Shown: positions 9,722 through 17,749 of the stretch, one piece after another
Position numbering within the stretch: position 1 is the first letter of the stretch
How the letters are laid out: each line of letters opens with the position of its first letter
Assembly: GCF_009758125.1 (NCBI RefSeq)
Contig: NZ_WRXO01000002.1
Location: forward strand, 62,001 to 126,000
Direction of reading: 5' to 3'
Origin: Chitinophaga oryziterrae
Lineage (GTDB): Bacteria > Bacteroidota > Bacteroidia > Chitinophagales > Chitinophagaceae
Length of the DNA stretch: 64,000 nucleotides
The notes under the pieces: model-generated
Database searches by the model: none
What the model saw: the letters and a program-made list of their open reading frames with translations, nothing else
What the model was told of the DNA's origin: nothing
Made by a program: the position numbers and the translations under genes

Positions 9722-10423
9722 ATGAACACTGAACTGCAAATGTTGTTACTTACAGCTATTACGATCAGTTGTCTGCATACAGTGACAGGGCCGGACCATT
9801 ATGTCCCGTTCATTGCATTGAGCAGGGCAAGAGACTGGTCTATTGCCAGAACTGTATTATGGACGCTGCTGTGCGGACTAGCCCATGTAGGCAGCTCTGT
9901 ATTACTGGGGGTACTGGGCATAGCGTTCGGATGGTCTCTGTCCAGGATCACCGGGTTGGAGAATTTAAGAGGAGGAATTGCCGGATGGGCATTACTGACT
10001 TTTGGTCTTTTATATATGGTATGGGGCGTGAAGAGAGCCATTCAAAACAAGGCGCACAAGCACTTTGATATATATGACGACGGCAACATTTACGTATATG
10101 AGCATAAGCATGGACAAGTCGTTTATCCACAGGAGAGAAGGAAGGTAACTCCCTGGATCATGCTGATTATATTCGGGTTAGGTCCCTGTGAACCATTAAT
10201 CCCCCTGCTCACTTATCCGGCAGCCCGGCATTCTGTTTATGGCATGATTATGCTGGTGGTTATATTCACTCTTTTTACCCTTCTCACCATGATTTTGATG
10301 GTATTATTGGGATATTACGGGTTTTCTTTTTTAAAAACGGGGAGGCTGGAAAAGTATGTTCATGCGCTGGGAGGCTTTACCATCTTTGTTTGCGGGGCAG
10401 GTATGGTGTTCCTGGAGTGGTAA
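9722..10423 (+). CDS. Nickel permease, UreH/NiCoT-like, linked to urease
   Basis: A 233-residue membrane protein with about six hydrophobic segments. The first segment carries HTVTGPDH (His19 to His26), which fits the H-x5-D-H metal motif of nickel/cobalt permeases. A second conserved spot is FGLGPCEPLIPLL in the middle. A His-rich cytoplasmic loop (HKHFDIYDD, YEHKHGQ) separates the two halves. Its place 47 bases after ureD, together with the motif, implies nickel uptake for urease. It belongs to the UreH-type transporters often labelled sulfite exporter TauE/SafE or urease accessory protein; actual transport is inferred. Confidence 0.8.
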   Translation: MNTELQMLLLTAITISCLHTVTGPDHYVPFIALSRARDWSIARTVLWTLLCGLAHVGSSVLLGVLGIAFGWSLSRITGLENLRGGIAGWALLTFGLLYMVWGVKRAIQNKAHKHFDIYDDGNIYVYEHKHGQVVYPQERRKVTPWIMLIIFGLGPCEPLIPLLTYPAARHSVYGMIMLVVIFTLFTLLTMILMVLLGYYGFSFLKTGRLEKYVHALGGFTIFVCGAGMVFLEW

Positions 10424-10513
10424 TGAAACTGTCACGTCTAAAGTAGTATTTCCCATTTTCAACATCCTTCCCTAATTTTACATGTATTCTTAAGGCACTT
10501 TACACGATAATTT

Positions 10514-11926
10514 ATGGCACAAAGCGTATTCGATTTTGGCATGATTGGCCTGGGCGTAATGGGACGTAACCTATTGCTCAACATGGCCGACCATGGTTTT
10601 TCCGTTATTGGGTTTGATAAAGACAGTACCAAGACCGGCGCCCTCGAATCGGCGGCTACACCGGGCACTACCGTGAAAGGGGTGGCGGAACTAGCAACGA
10701 TGGTCCAGTTACTGCAAAGTCCGCGAAAGCTGATGATGCTGGTACCGGCGGGGCAGCCTGTAGATGATGTGATAGAATCCCTGATCCCGCTGCTGGAGAA
10801 AGGTGATGTAGTGATAGACGGAGGTAATTCCCATTATACAGATACAGTACGCCGGGTGAAATACCTGCGCGAGAAGGGCATCCACTTCATGGGTATGGGT
10901 GTTTCCGGTGGTGAAAAAGGCGCCCGTACGGGTCCGAGTATCATGCCGGGTGGAGACAAGGCAGCTTACGAGAAAGTAAGACCTATGCTGGAAGCTATTT
11001 CTGCCAAAGTAAACAACACGCCATGTGTCGCTTACCTGGGTACAGAAGGAGCTGGTCACTATGTTAAAATGGTACATAACGGTATTGAATATTCCATCAT
11101 GCAGCTGATCAGCGAAGCATATGCCTTGCTGCAACATGCAGGTTTGGATAACGACCGTTTGCACCAGGTATTCAAAACATGGAACGAAGGTGCGTTGCAA
11201 TCTTTCCTGGTAGAGATCACGGCGGATATCTTCCTGCAGAAGGACGACAAAACATCTGCACGACTGGTAGACGTGATTTCTGACAAAGCAGGATCAAAAG
11301 GTACCGGTAAATGGACTTCCCAGGATGCGATGGAATTACCGGTAGCGATACCAGTGATTGACACCGCAGTAGCTATGCGTACTATCTCTGCATACAAAGA
11401 AGAACGCGTTGAAGCCGCTAAGATCTACAACAAGCCTGTAGCTTCTTTTAACACAGATACAGAGACCTGGATCAAACAGATCCATGATGCTTTGTACTTC
11501 GGTGTAATCATCAGTTATGCACAGGGACTGGCAATGCTTCATCAGGCTTCCAAAGAGCTGAAAATGGAGATCCCGTTACCGGAAGTAGTGAAGGTATGGA
11601 GAGGAGGATGTATCATCCGTTCTACCCTGCTGGAAGTATACATGAAGGCTTACTCAGCATCACCTGATCTGCCAAACATTTTATTAAACAAGGAAGTAGC
11701 AAATTTAATAGAGAATGCGCTCACTAATACCCGTACTGTTGTAGCACAGGCAGCCCAAAGCGGAATTGCTGCTGCAGGTATTATGTCTGCTCTGGGGTAT
11801 TTCGACGCTTATCGTACAGAACGTATGCCAACCAACCTGGTACAGGCACAACGTGATTACTTTGGCGCACATACTTACCAGCGTACAGATGCTACCGGCA
11901 GTTTCCACACAGTATGGGGAGAGTAA
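10514..11926 (+). CDS. gnd: 6-phosphogluconate dehydrogenase, decarboxylating
   Basis: A 470-residue enzyme that converts 6-phosphogluconate to ribulose 5-phosphate with NADPH and CO2. The Rossmann motif GLGVMGRNL is at residues 12-20. The substrate signature GVSGGEKGARTGPSIMPGG and the catalytic-Lys region GHYVKMVHNGIEY are intact. The long C-terminal helical part is complete. zwf follows 27 bases downstream and then pgl, so all three oxidative pentose phosphate steps sit in one operon. Confidence 0.97.
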   Translation: MAQSVFDFGMIGLGVMGRNLLLNMADHGFSVIGFDKDSTKTGALESAATPGTTVKGVAELATMVQLLQSPRKLMMLVPAGQPVDDVIESLIPLLEKGDVVIDGGNSHYTDTVRRVKYLREKGIHFMGMGVSGGEKGARTGPSIMPGGDKAAYEKVRPMLEAISAKVNNTPCVAYLGTEGAGHYVKMVHNGIEYSIMQLISEAYALLQHAGLDNDRLHQVFKTWNEGALQSFLVEITADIFLQKDDKTSARLVDVISDKAGSKGTGKWTSQDAMELPVAIPVIDTAVAMRTISAYKEERVEAAKIYNKPVASFNTDTETWIKQIHDALYFGVIISYAQGLAMLHQASKELKMEIPLPEVVKVWRGGCIIRSTLLEVYMKAYSASPDLPNILLNKEVANLIENALTNTRTVVAQAAQSGIAAAGIMSALGYFDAYRTERMPTNLVQAQRDYFGAHTYQRTDATGSFHTVWGE

Positions 11927-11953
11927 GGATAGGATAATGTTAAAAAGATAGTC

Positions 11954-13459
11954 ATGACAAATCACAAACGTCCGCCAGCTTCGGTTCTTTTTATTTTTGG
12001 TGGAAGTGGCGACCTGAATTACAGGAAACTCACACCGGCGTTATATAATCTCTTCCTGGATGATTATATGCCGGAAAAATTTGAAATAGCTGGTATAGGT
12101 CGTAGTGCCTATACAATTGATGCATATCACGAGCATTTGAAAGACGGGATCACTAAATTTTCCCGTCGTAAAGGAGAGGAGAACGGTCACTGGGATAATT
12201 TCAGTAAGAACGTTACTTACCTGCAGATGGACGCGGAAGACCAGACTGCTTACAGCGTTATTACCGACCTGGTAAAGGCGAAAGAAGCAGAATGGGGTGT
12301 CCATCCTAATGTGATCTTTTACCTGGCAGTAGCACCGCAACTGGTTCCGGCCATCGCCACAAAACTGGGCAGTCTGAACCTGTGCAGCGATAAAGCCTGC
12401 ACCCGCATCGTAATAGAAAAACCATTTGGCCACGACCTGCAAAGTGCTCATGACCTTAACACCCTCCTGGGCCGTATGTTCTCTGAAGAACAGATCTATC
12501 GTATAGATCATTACCTGGGTAAGGAAACTGTACAGAACATCATTGCGCTGCGTTTTGCAAACGCGCTGTTCGAACCGGTATGGAACCGCAACTTCATTGA
12601 TCATATACAGATCACTGCCTCAGAAACCGTAGGGCTGGAAGGCCGTGGTGGTTACTACGAGAACTCAGGAGCCCTGAGAGATATGGTGCAGAACCATATC
12701 CTGCAGATCCTTTGTATGGTGGCAATGGAAGCTCCCGTATCATTCGACGCAAATGAGATCCGTAATAAGAAAGTAGACGTACTGAATGCGATCCGTCCTT
12801 TTGCGAAAGAAAAAGTACACGAGAACGCAGTACGCGGACAATACTCCAAAGGATGGAGAGAAGGTAAGCCGGTACCTGGATACAGGGAAGAAAAGGGTGT
12901 GAACCCTGAATCGGCTACTGATACTTATGCTGCCGTTAAGTTCTTTATAGACAACTGGCGCTGGCAGGGTGTTCCCATCTATGTACGTACAGGTAAACAC
13001 CTGCATCAGAAGGCCACCAACATTACGCTGCAGTTCCGTCCGGCCCCACATTTTGCTTTCCCGGCAGAATCCGGGGAAACCTGGCGTCCGAACCGCCTTA
13101 CCATCAGCATACAGCCGGAAATGGACATCCGTTTGCGTTTCCAGGCAAAACGTCCTGGCCAGAGCATGATGCTGGAACCTGTGGAAATGGTGTTCAACTT
13201 TGATGCGCAGTTTGGTGATCAGCATGCTCCTGAAGCATATGAAACACTGTTGCTGGATGTAATGGAAGGCGATGCTACGCTCTTCATGCGTGCAGACCAG
13301 GTAGAAGCTGCCTGGAAAGTAGTGATGCCAATACTGGAAACATGGGAGAACCGTCCTCCGGTAGATTTTCCAAACTATGCTCCGGATTCATGGGGTCCTG
13401 AGGAGGCTGATGCGATGATCGCAAGAGATAATCACAGCTGGATAAACCTGCCGAAATAA
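11954..13459 (+). CDS. zwf: Glucose-6-phosphate 1-dehydrogenase
   Basis: A 501-residue enzyme making 6-phosphogluconolactone and NADPH. The coenzyme motif FGGSGDLNYRKLTPALYNL has the usual GxSGDL core. EKPFGHDL carries the conserved substrate-region lysine, and RIDHYLGKE holds the catalytic His. The gene ends 3 bases before pgl. Confidence 0.97.
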   Translation: MTNHKRPPASVLFIFGGSGDLNYRKLTPALYNLFLDDYMPEKFEIAGIGRSAYTIDAYHEHLKDGITKFSRRKGEENGHWDNFSKNVTYLQMDAEDQTAYSVITDLVKAKEAEWGVHPNVIFYLAVAPQLVPAIATKLGSLNLCSDKACTRIVIEKPFGHDLQSAHDLNTLLGRMFSEEQIYRIDHYLGKETVQNIIALRFANALFEPVWNRNFIDHIQITASETVGLEGRGGYYENSGALRDMVQNHILQILCMVAMEAPVSFDANEIRNKKVDVLNAIRPFAKEKVHENAVRGQYSKGWREGKPVPGYREEKGVNPESATDTYAAVKFFIDNWRWQGVPIYVRTGKHLHQKATNITLQFRPAPHFAFPAESGETWRPNRLTISIQPEMDIRLRFQAKRPGQSMMLEPVEMVFNFDAQFGDQHAPEAYETLLLDVMEGDATLFMRADQVEAAWKVVMPILETWENRPPVDFPNYAPDSWGPEEADAMIARDNHSWINLPK

Positions 13460-13462
13460 AGA

Positions 13463-14191
13463 ATGATGGAATTACACATAGCTCAGAATACACAGGAACT
13501 CAGCGAAAACCTGGCCGCCTGGATCAGTAATTATATCCAGGAAGTATTACAGGACCAGCCCATTTTTACCCTGGCGCTTTCCGGTGGGAATACACCTAAA
13601 CAGCTGCATATGCTGCTGGCAAAGGAGCCTTACAAAATCATGATACCCTGGAACAGGATCCATTTCTTCTGGGGAGATGAAAGAGCAGTACCTTTTGAGG
13701 ACGAGCGTAACAATGCGAAGATGGCATATGATACGCTGCTGAACATTGTAGGCGTACCTGAAGAGAATATTCATGTAATGCGTACGGATATTCCTCCCGA
13801 AGAATCAGCGGCAGCATATGAAAAGATGCTGCACACTTACTTTAAAGAAGGCGAAACCACTTTTGACCTTGTACTGTTAGGTATGGGGGATGATGGTCAT
13901 ACCCTGTCCCTGTTCCCCGGCATGCCCGTGGTGCATGAACAGGATGCCTGGGTGAAAGCATTCTTCCTGCCTGCGCAGAATATGTATCGCATTACGCTCA
14001 CTGCCCCGGTAGTGAATAATGCGGCATGTGTGATATTTATGGCTACCGGTACTGGTAAGTCGCTCACATTAAAGAGTGTTATTGAAGGCACTTTTAATCC
14101 GGATAAGTATCCTTCCCAGTTGATAAGGCCGGAGGATGGAGAGCTTCACTGGTTTGTGGACGAAGCTGCTGCCGGCGCACTGGAAATGTAG
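13463..14191 (+). CDS. pgl: 6-phosphogluconolactonase
   Basis: A 242-residue lactonase of the glucosamine-6-phosphate isomerase fold (DevB type), the middle step between Zwf and Gnd. Motifs are LALSGGNTPKQLH near the N-terminus, FFWGDERAVPFED, and LLGMGDDGHTLSLFPG. Two ATG codons occur in tandem at the start; the first is used here. A 15-bp stem terminator follows 19 bases after the stop. Confidence 0.95.
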   Translation: MMELHIAQNTQELSENLAAWISNYIQEVLQDQPIFTLALSGGNTPKQLHMLLAKEPYKIMIPWNRIHFFWGDERAVPFEDERNNAKMAYDTLLNIVGVPEENIHVMRTDIPPEESAAAYEKMLHTYFKEGETTFDLVLLGMGDDGHTLSLFPGMPVVHEQDAWVKAFFLPAQNMYRITLTAPVVNNAACVIFMATGTGKSLTLKSVIEGTFNPDKYPSQLIRPEDGELHWFVDEAAAGALEM

Positions 14192-14210
14192 CAATATTCA
14201 GAAAATATAC

Positions 14211-14253
14211 AGAAAGGGTGTATCAGATCATTGATACACCCTTTCTCTTTTTT
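14211..14253 (+). terminator. Strong intrinsic terminator of gnd-zwf-pgl
   Basis: A perfect 15-bp stem (14211-14225 with 14232-14246) and a 6-base loop, followed by CTTTTTT. It separates the pentose phosphate operon from the fucosidase gene. Confidence 0.92.
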
Positions 14254-14346
14254 GTGATGTTTTGTCAAGATACTATTGGTCACCGCACAGATGGTATTTG
14301 GAAATTGGGTCTTCGGGTTTTACTTTTAGATAACTTAAATTCCTGT

Positions 14347-15795
14347 ATGAAAAAGAGCTTCCTTTTTATAGCCATGTTATTGGGCTTTTCATCCCTTTTT
14401 GCACAAAAATATACGGCCGACTGGGCTTCGCTGAATAAGCGGGGTATTCCGGCATGGTTTAATGAATCCAAGTTCGGGATCTTTATCCACTGGGGGGTAT
14501 ATGCAGTGCCTTCTTATGCCGTGGTAGGCCCGGGAGGGTATTCCGAGTGGTACTGGTGGCAGCTGAACGGAGCTACTGATGGCACACATCAGCAGGTAGC
14601 TGCTTTTCATGATAAGAACTATGGCAGGGATTTCCCTTATGAGAAATTTGAGCAGCAGTTCACGGCTTCGTTATTTGATCCCGCCCAATGGGCGGATGTG
14701 TTTAAGCGTTCAGGTGCTAAATATGTAGTACTGACTTCCAAACATCATGAAGGGTATTGTTTATGGGACAGCAAACAGGCGAATGAATCCTGGGGGCATC
14801 CCTGGAATGCAGTGAGTGGTACGCCTAAACGTGATTTACTGGGAGACCTCACTACGGAAGTGCGGAAGGCCGGTTTAAAGATGGGGTATTATTATTCTCT
14901 TTATGAATGGTTTAACCCGGTATGGAAGAAAGATAAGCAACAATACATTAAGGATGTAATGACACCTGAGTTTAAAGACCTGGTAACACGGTATAAGCCT
15001 TCCGTGATTTTCTCTGACGGAGAGTGGGACTTATCAGATACCGCCTGGCATAGTACAGAGCTGCTTTCCTGGTTGTATAATGAGTCTCCCGTAAAGGATG
15101 AAGTGGTGGTAGATGATCGCTGGGGTAAGGATACACGTGGGAAGAATAACGGCGCTACTTACTTTACTTCCGAATATGGCAGTGGGATGCAACCGGGTGT
15201 AGTATGGGAAGAGAATCAGGGTATTGGTAGTTCCTATGGGTATAACCGTATGGAGAACGTGAATGATTACAAAAAGAGTAGTGACCTGGTTTTATTACTG
15301 GTGGATATAGTGGCCCGTGGGGGTAACTTATTACTGGATATAGGCCCTACCTCAGATGGGCGTATTCCGGTGATCATGCAGCAGCGCCTGATTGATATCG
15401 GGGCCTGGCTGGAGACTAACGGAGAAGCCATTTTTGATACGAAGCCCTGGAAGGAAACGCGTCAGTGGAGTGCCGGGAAACGGCCGGAAGTAAAGGAAGC
15501 CAATTTTATGGCGAATTATAATGTCTCTAAGATGGTACTACCTTCCAAGGACTATGCCCATATTGAGATGTTCTTTACGCAGAAACCGGGTGTGCTTTAT
15601 TGTATTGCGACCGCTTTTCAGCAGCAGCTGAGGATCAAGGATTATACGCCGGCTAAAAAAGCGGTGGTGAGTATCTTAGGTTGTAGTAAAACGATTGGTT
15701 ATCAGCAACAAGGACGCGATTTGGTGATAAACCTGGCCGGATTAAAGCCGGGGGATATTCCAGGGAATATGTTTGTTGTGAAAATCAAGGAGTAG
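14347..15795 (+). CDS. Exported alpha-L-fucosidase, GH29
   Basis: A 482-residue secreted glycosidase with signal peptide MKKSFLFIAMLLGFSSLFAQ. GH29 signatures include SKFGIFIHWGVYAVPSY, VVLTSKHHEGYCLWDS and VIFSDGEWD. Asp224 in the last is the likely nucleophile by its position in the family. LLLDIGPTSDGRIP and a C-terminal beta-sandwich follow. It would release L-fucose from glycans in the periplasm or outside. ATG 14347 is chosen over the open frame from 14218 because the signal peptide starts there and the earlier frame runs through the terminator. It is followed by a large palindrome and a convergent gene. Confidence 0.93.
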   Translation: MKKSFLFIAMLLGFSSLFAQKYTADWASLNKRGIPAWFNESKFGIFIHWGVYAVPSYAVVGPGGYSEWYWWQLNGATDGTHQQVAAFHDKNYGRDFPYEKFEQQFTASLFDPAQWADVFKRSGAKYVVLTSKHHEGYCLWDSKQANESWGHPWNAVSGTPKRDLLGDLTTEVRKAGLKMGYYYSLYEWFNPVWKKDKQQYIKDVMTPEFKDLVTRYKPSVIFSDGEWDLSDTAWHSTELLSWLYNESPVKDEVVVDDRWGKDTRGKNNGATYFTSEYGSGMQPGVVWEENQGIGSSYGYNRMENVNDYKKSSDLVLLLVDIVARGGNLLLDIGPTSDGRIPVIMQQRLIDIGAWLETNGEAIFDTKPWKETRQWSAGKRPEVKEANFMANYNVSKMVLPSKDYAHIEMFFTQKPGVLYCIATAFQQQLRIKDYTPAKKAVVSILGCSKTIGYQQQGRDLVINLAGLKPGDIPGNMFVVKIKE

Positions 15796-15875
15796 GCAAA
15801 GTGCGCGGTTAATATGGCGGAGAGTAGGAGGAGACATGAAGGAGCCATAGAGCAGCCATGCTTTAGATAGGTTAA

Positions 15876-15974
15876 GAACAGGAATAAAACAGGATTATCC
15901 TACGTTTATCCTACGTCTTTTAACGTAGGATAAACGTAGGGTAATCCTGTTTTGAAGCCGTTTTGTTCCTGTTC
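15876..15974. repeat. Large palindrome built of 11-bp units between convergent genes
   Basis: Two 31-base arms, 15886-15916 and 15923-15953, are reverse complements with one G-T type mismatch and a 6-base loop. Each arm holds two 11-bp units ending TTATCCTACG. An outer pair, GAACAGGAA (15876-15884) and TTCCTGTTC (15966-15974), extends the structure after an internal bulge. It lies between the 3' ends of the fucosidase and the FMN protein, so it may serve as a bidirectional terminator. The repeat build is far longer than that function needs. Confidence 0.85.
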
Positions 15975-15985
15975 AATTCCTTTTA

Positions 15986-17542
15986 TTACCATTTGTCGCT
16001 GCTCACCATATCTATCATTTCTCCTTTCAATAGGGAGCCGGTGGGAGTAGCCGGGTATATTTCTTCGAAGCTGCGAACCTGGTTCATAAATACCCTGCGG
16101 GAAATATGCCCCCGCGTGATCTCGTGAGGATCTCCCAGTCCGGCAGCAGCAGTTAATTCGATCGCGCTTTCTATGGTATCGCGGTGGTAGTTGGCCACGC
16201 GGTGTTTTTTGTCTTCCACTACCAGTCCGGCCATGAGCCATTTATCCTGGGTAGCTACGCCTGTAGGGCAGCGGTTGGTATTACATACCAGTGCCTGTAT
16301 GCAACCCAGGGCCATCATCATGGCTCTTGCGCTGTTGCAGGTATCTGCACCTAAAGCCATTGCCCTTAAAATATGGTAGCCTGTAAGGACTTTACCGGAT
16401 GCGATCAGTTTTATTTTGGTACGGATGCTGTATCCTCTGAGGGTATCATGTACAAATGCCAGCGCATCCATGAGGGGCATACCTACAGAATTGGAGAATT
16501 CAGGAGGAGCCGCGCCGGTGCCGCCTTCCCCACCGTCCACAGTGATGAAGTCCGGATAACAGCCGGTTTCCAGCATTGCTTTGCAGATAGCGTGGAACTC
16601 CTGTTTCTGACCTATACATAACTTAAAGCCTACTGGTTTACCCCCGCTTAACTTCCGCATATGGCTGATGAAGGTGACCATTTCACGGGGAGAACTGAAG
16701 GCGGTATGATAAGGAGGTGAAGCAACGGTCGTATTAGGTTTTACGTGCCTTATAGCCGCAATTTCCGGCGTATTTTTAGAAGCAGGTAAGATACCACCAT
16801 GACCTGGTTTTGCTCCCTGGGAGATCTTTAATTCGATCATTTTTATCTGGGGGATGGCACTTTTCTCTGCGAAGAGTTTTTCATCGAAGTTACCTTCATC
16901 ATTACGGCAGCCGAAGTAACCGGTACCTATCTGCCATATGATATCTCCTCCCTGGTTCAGGTGATGTTCGCTGATACCCCCTTCTCCTGTATTATGGGCG
17001 AAATTACCCAGCTTTGCCCCACCGTTCAGCGCTTCTACCGCGTTGGAACTCAGAGAGCCGTAACTCATGGCAGAGACGTTGAGTATACTGGCAGAGTAAG
17101 GTTGGGTGCATTCATCTCCCCCGAAGAGTACCCGGGGATCTTTATTCATTTTGTCGAATGAACGGGGTTGTATGGAATGGGCCATCCATTCGTAACCTTC
17201 TGCGTATACATTGAACTGGGTACCAAAGGGCTGGGAGTTGAGTTCTCTTTTTGCCCGCTGGTAAATGGTGGAGCGGTCTACCCGGTTTATAGGGCTGCCG
17301 TCGATATCACTTTCAACGAAGTACTGGTAAATTTTAGGGCGGATATCTTCCATGAAATAACGCAAACGGCCCACGATAGGGTAGTTGCGCATGATAGCAT
17401 GTTTTTTCTGTGTAATGTCTATTAATCCCATGATAATGAGCGGTACTATGAGTGTCAGCAACCACCATGTCCACGGGAAGAAATAACCAAGTGCCGCAAT
17501 AACTGCCACACTGCCAAGCGAGAAAGCAATAAATCCTTTCAT
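15986..17542 (-). CDS. Membrane-anchored FMN-binding glutamate-synthase-like protein
   Basis: A 518-residue protein. Two hydrophobic segments near residues 5-22 and 25-44 anchor it; the rest matches the FMN domain of the large glutamate synthase subunit. Markers are MSYGSLSSNAVEALNGGA, GAKPGHGGILP, DGGEGGTGAAP, and a Cx5Cx4C cluster (CIQALVCNTNRC) that matches the [3Fe-4S] ligands. The glutaminase and cross-domain parts of GltB are missing. Family members are usually called 'FMN-binding glutamate synthase family protein'; their natural substrate is generally unknown. It is a lone gene, divergent from the GH20 gene. Confidence 0.88.
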   Translation of the reverse strand: MKGFIAFSLGSVAVIAALGYFFPWTWWLLTLIVPLIIMGLIDITQKKHAIMRNYPIVGRLRYFMEDIRPKIYQYFVESDIDGSPINRVDRSTIYQRAKRELNSQPFGTQFNVYAEGYEWMAHSIQPRSFDKMNKDPRVLFGGDECTQPYSASILNVSAMSYGSLSSNAVEALNGGAKLGNFAHNTGEGGISEHHLNQGGDIIWQIGTGYFGCRNDEGNFDEKLFAEKSAIPQIKMIELKISQGAKPGHGGILPASKNTPEIAAIRHVKPNTTVASPPYHTAFSSPREMVTFISHMRKLSGGKPVGFKLCIGQKQEFHAICKAMLETGCYPDFITVDGGEGGTGAAPPEFSNSVGMPLMDALAFVHDTLRGYSIRTKIKLIASGKVLTGYHILRAMALGADTCNSARAMMMALGCIQALVCNTNRCPTGVATQDKWLMAGLVVEDKKHRVANYHRDTIESAIELTAAAGLGDPHEITRGHISRRVFMNQVRSFEEIYPATPTGSLLKGEMIDMVSSDKW

Positions 17543-17749
17543 ATACTAAGTCCCTTTTATTTAATAAATAAAGATAGGAAAAATCAAAAGGTGAATATTT
17601 TATGTTATATCAGTTTCTTCTCTTTTAACACATTGGAGATCTTGTATGTATCATTGTAAAGGGGGCTATGACTGCGGAAAAACTTACCCAATAGCTGTTT
17701 GATTTGCAACAGTATAACATTATCTTACGGCAGTTAATATAGTTCACTT

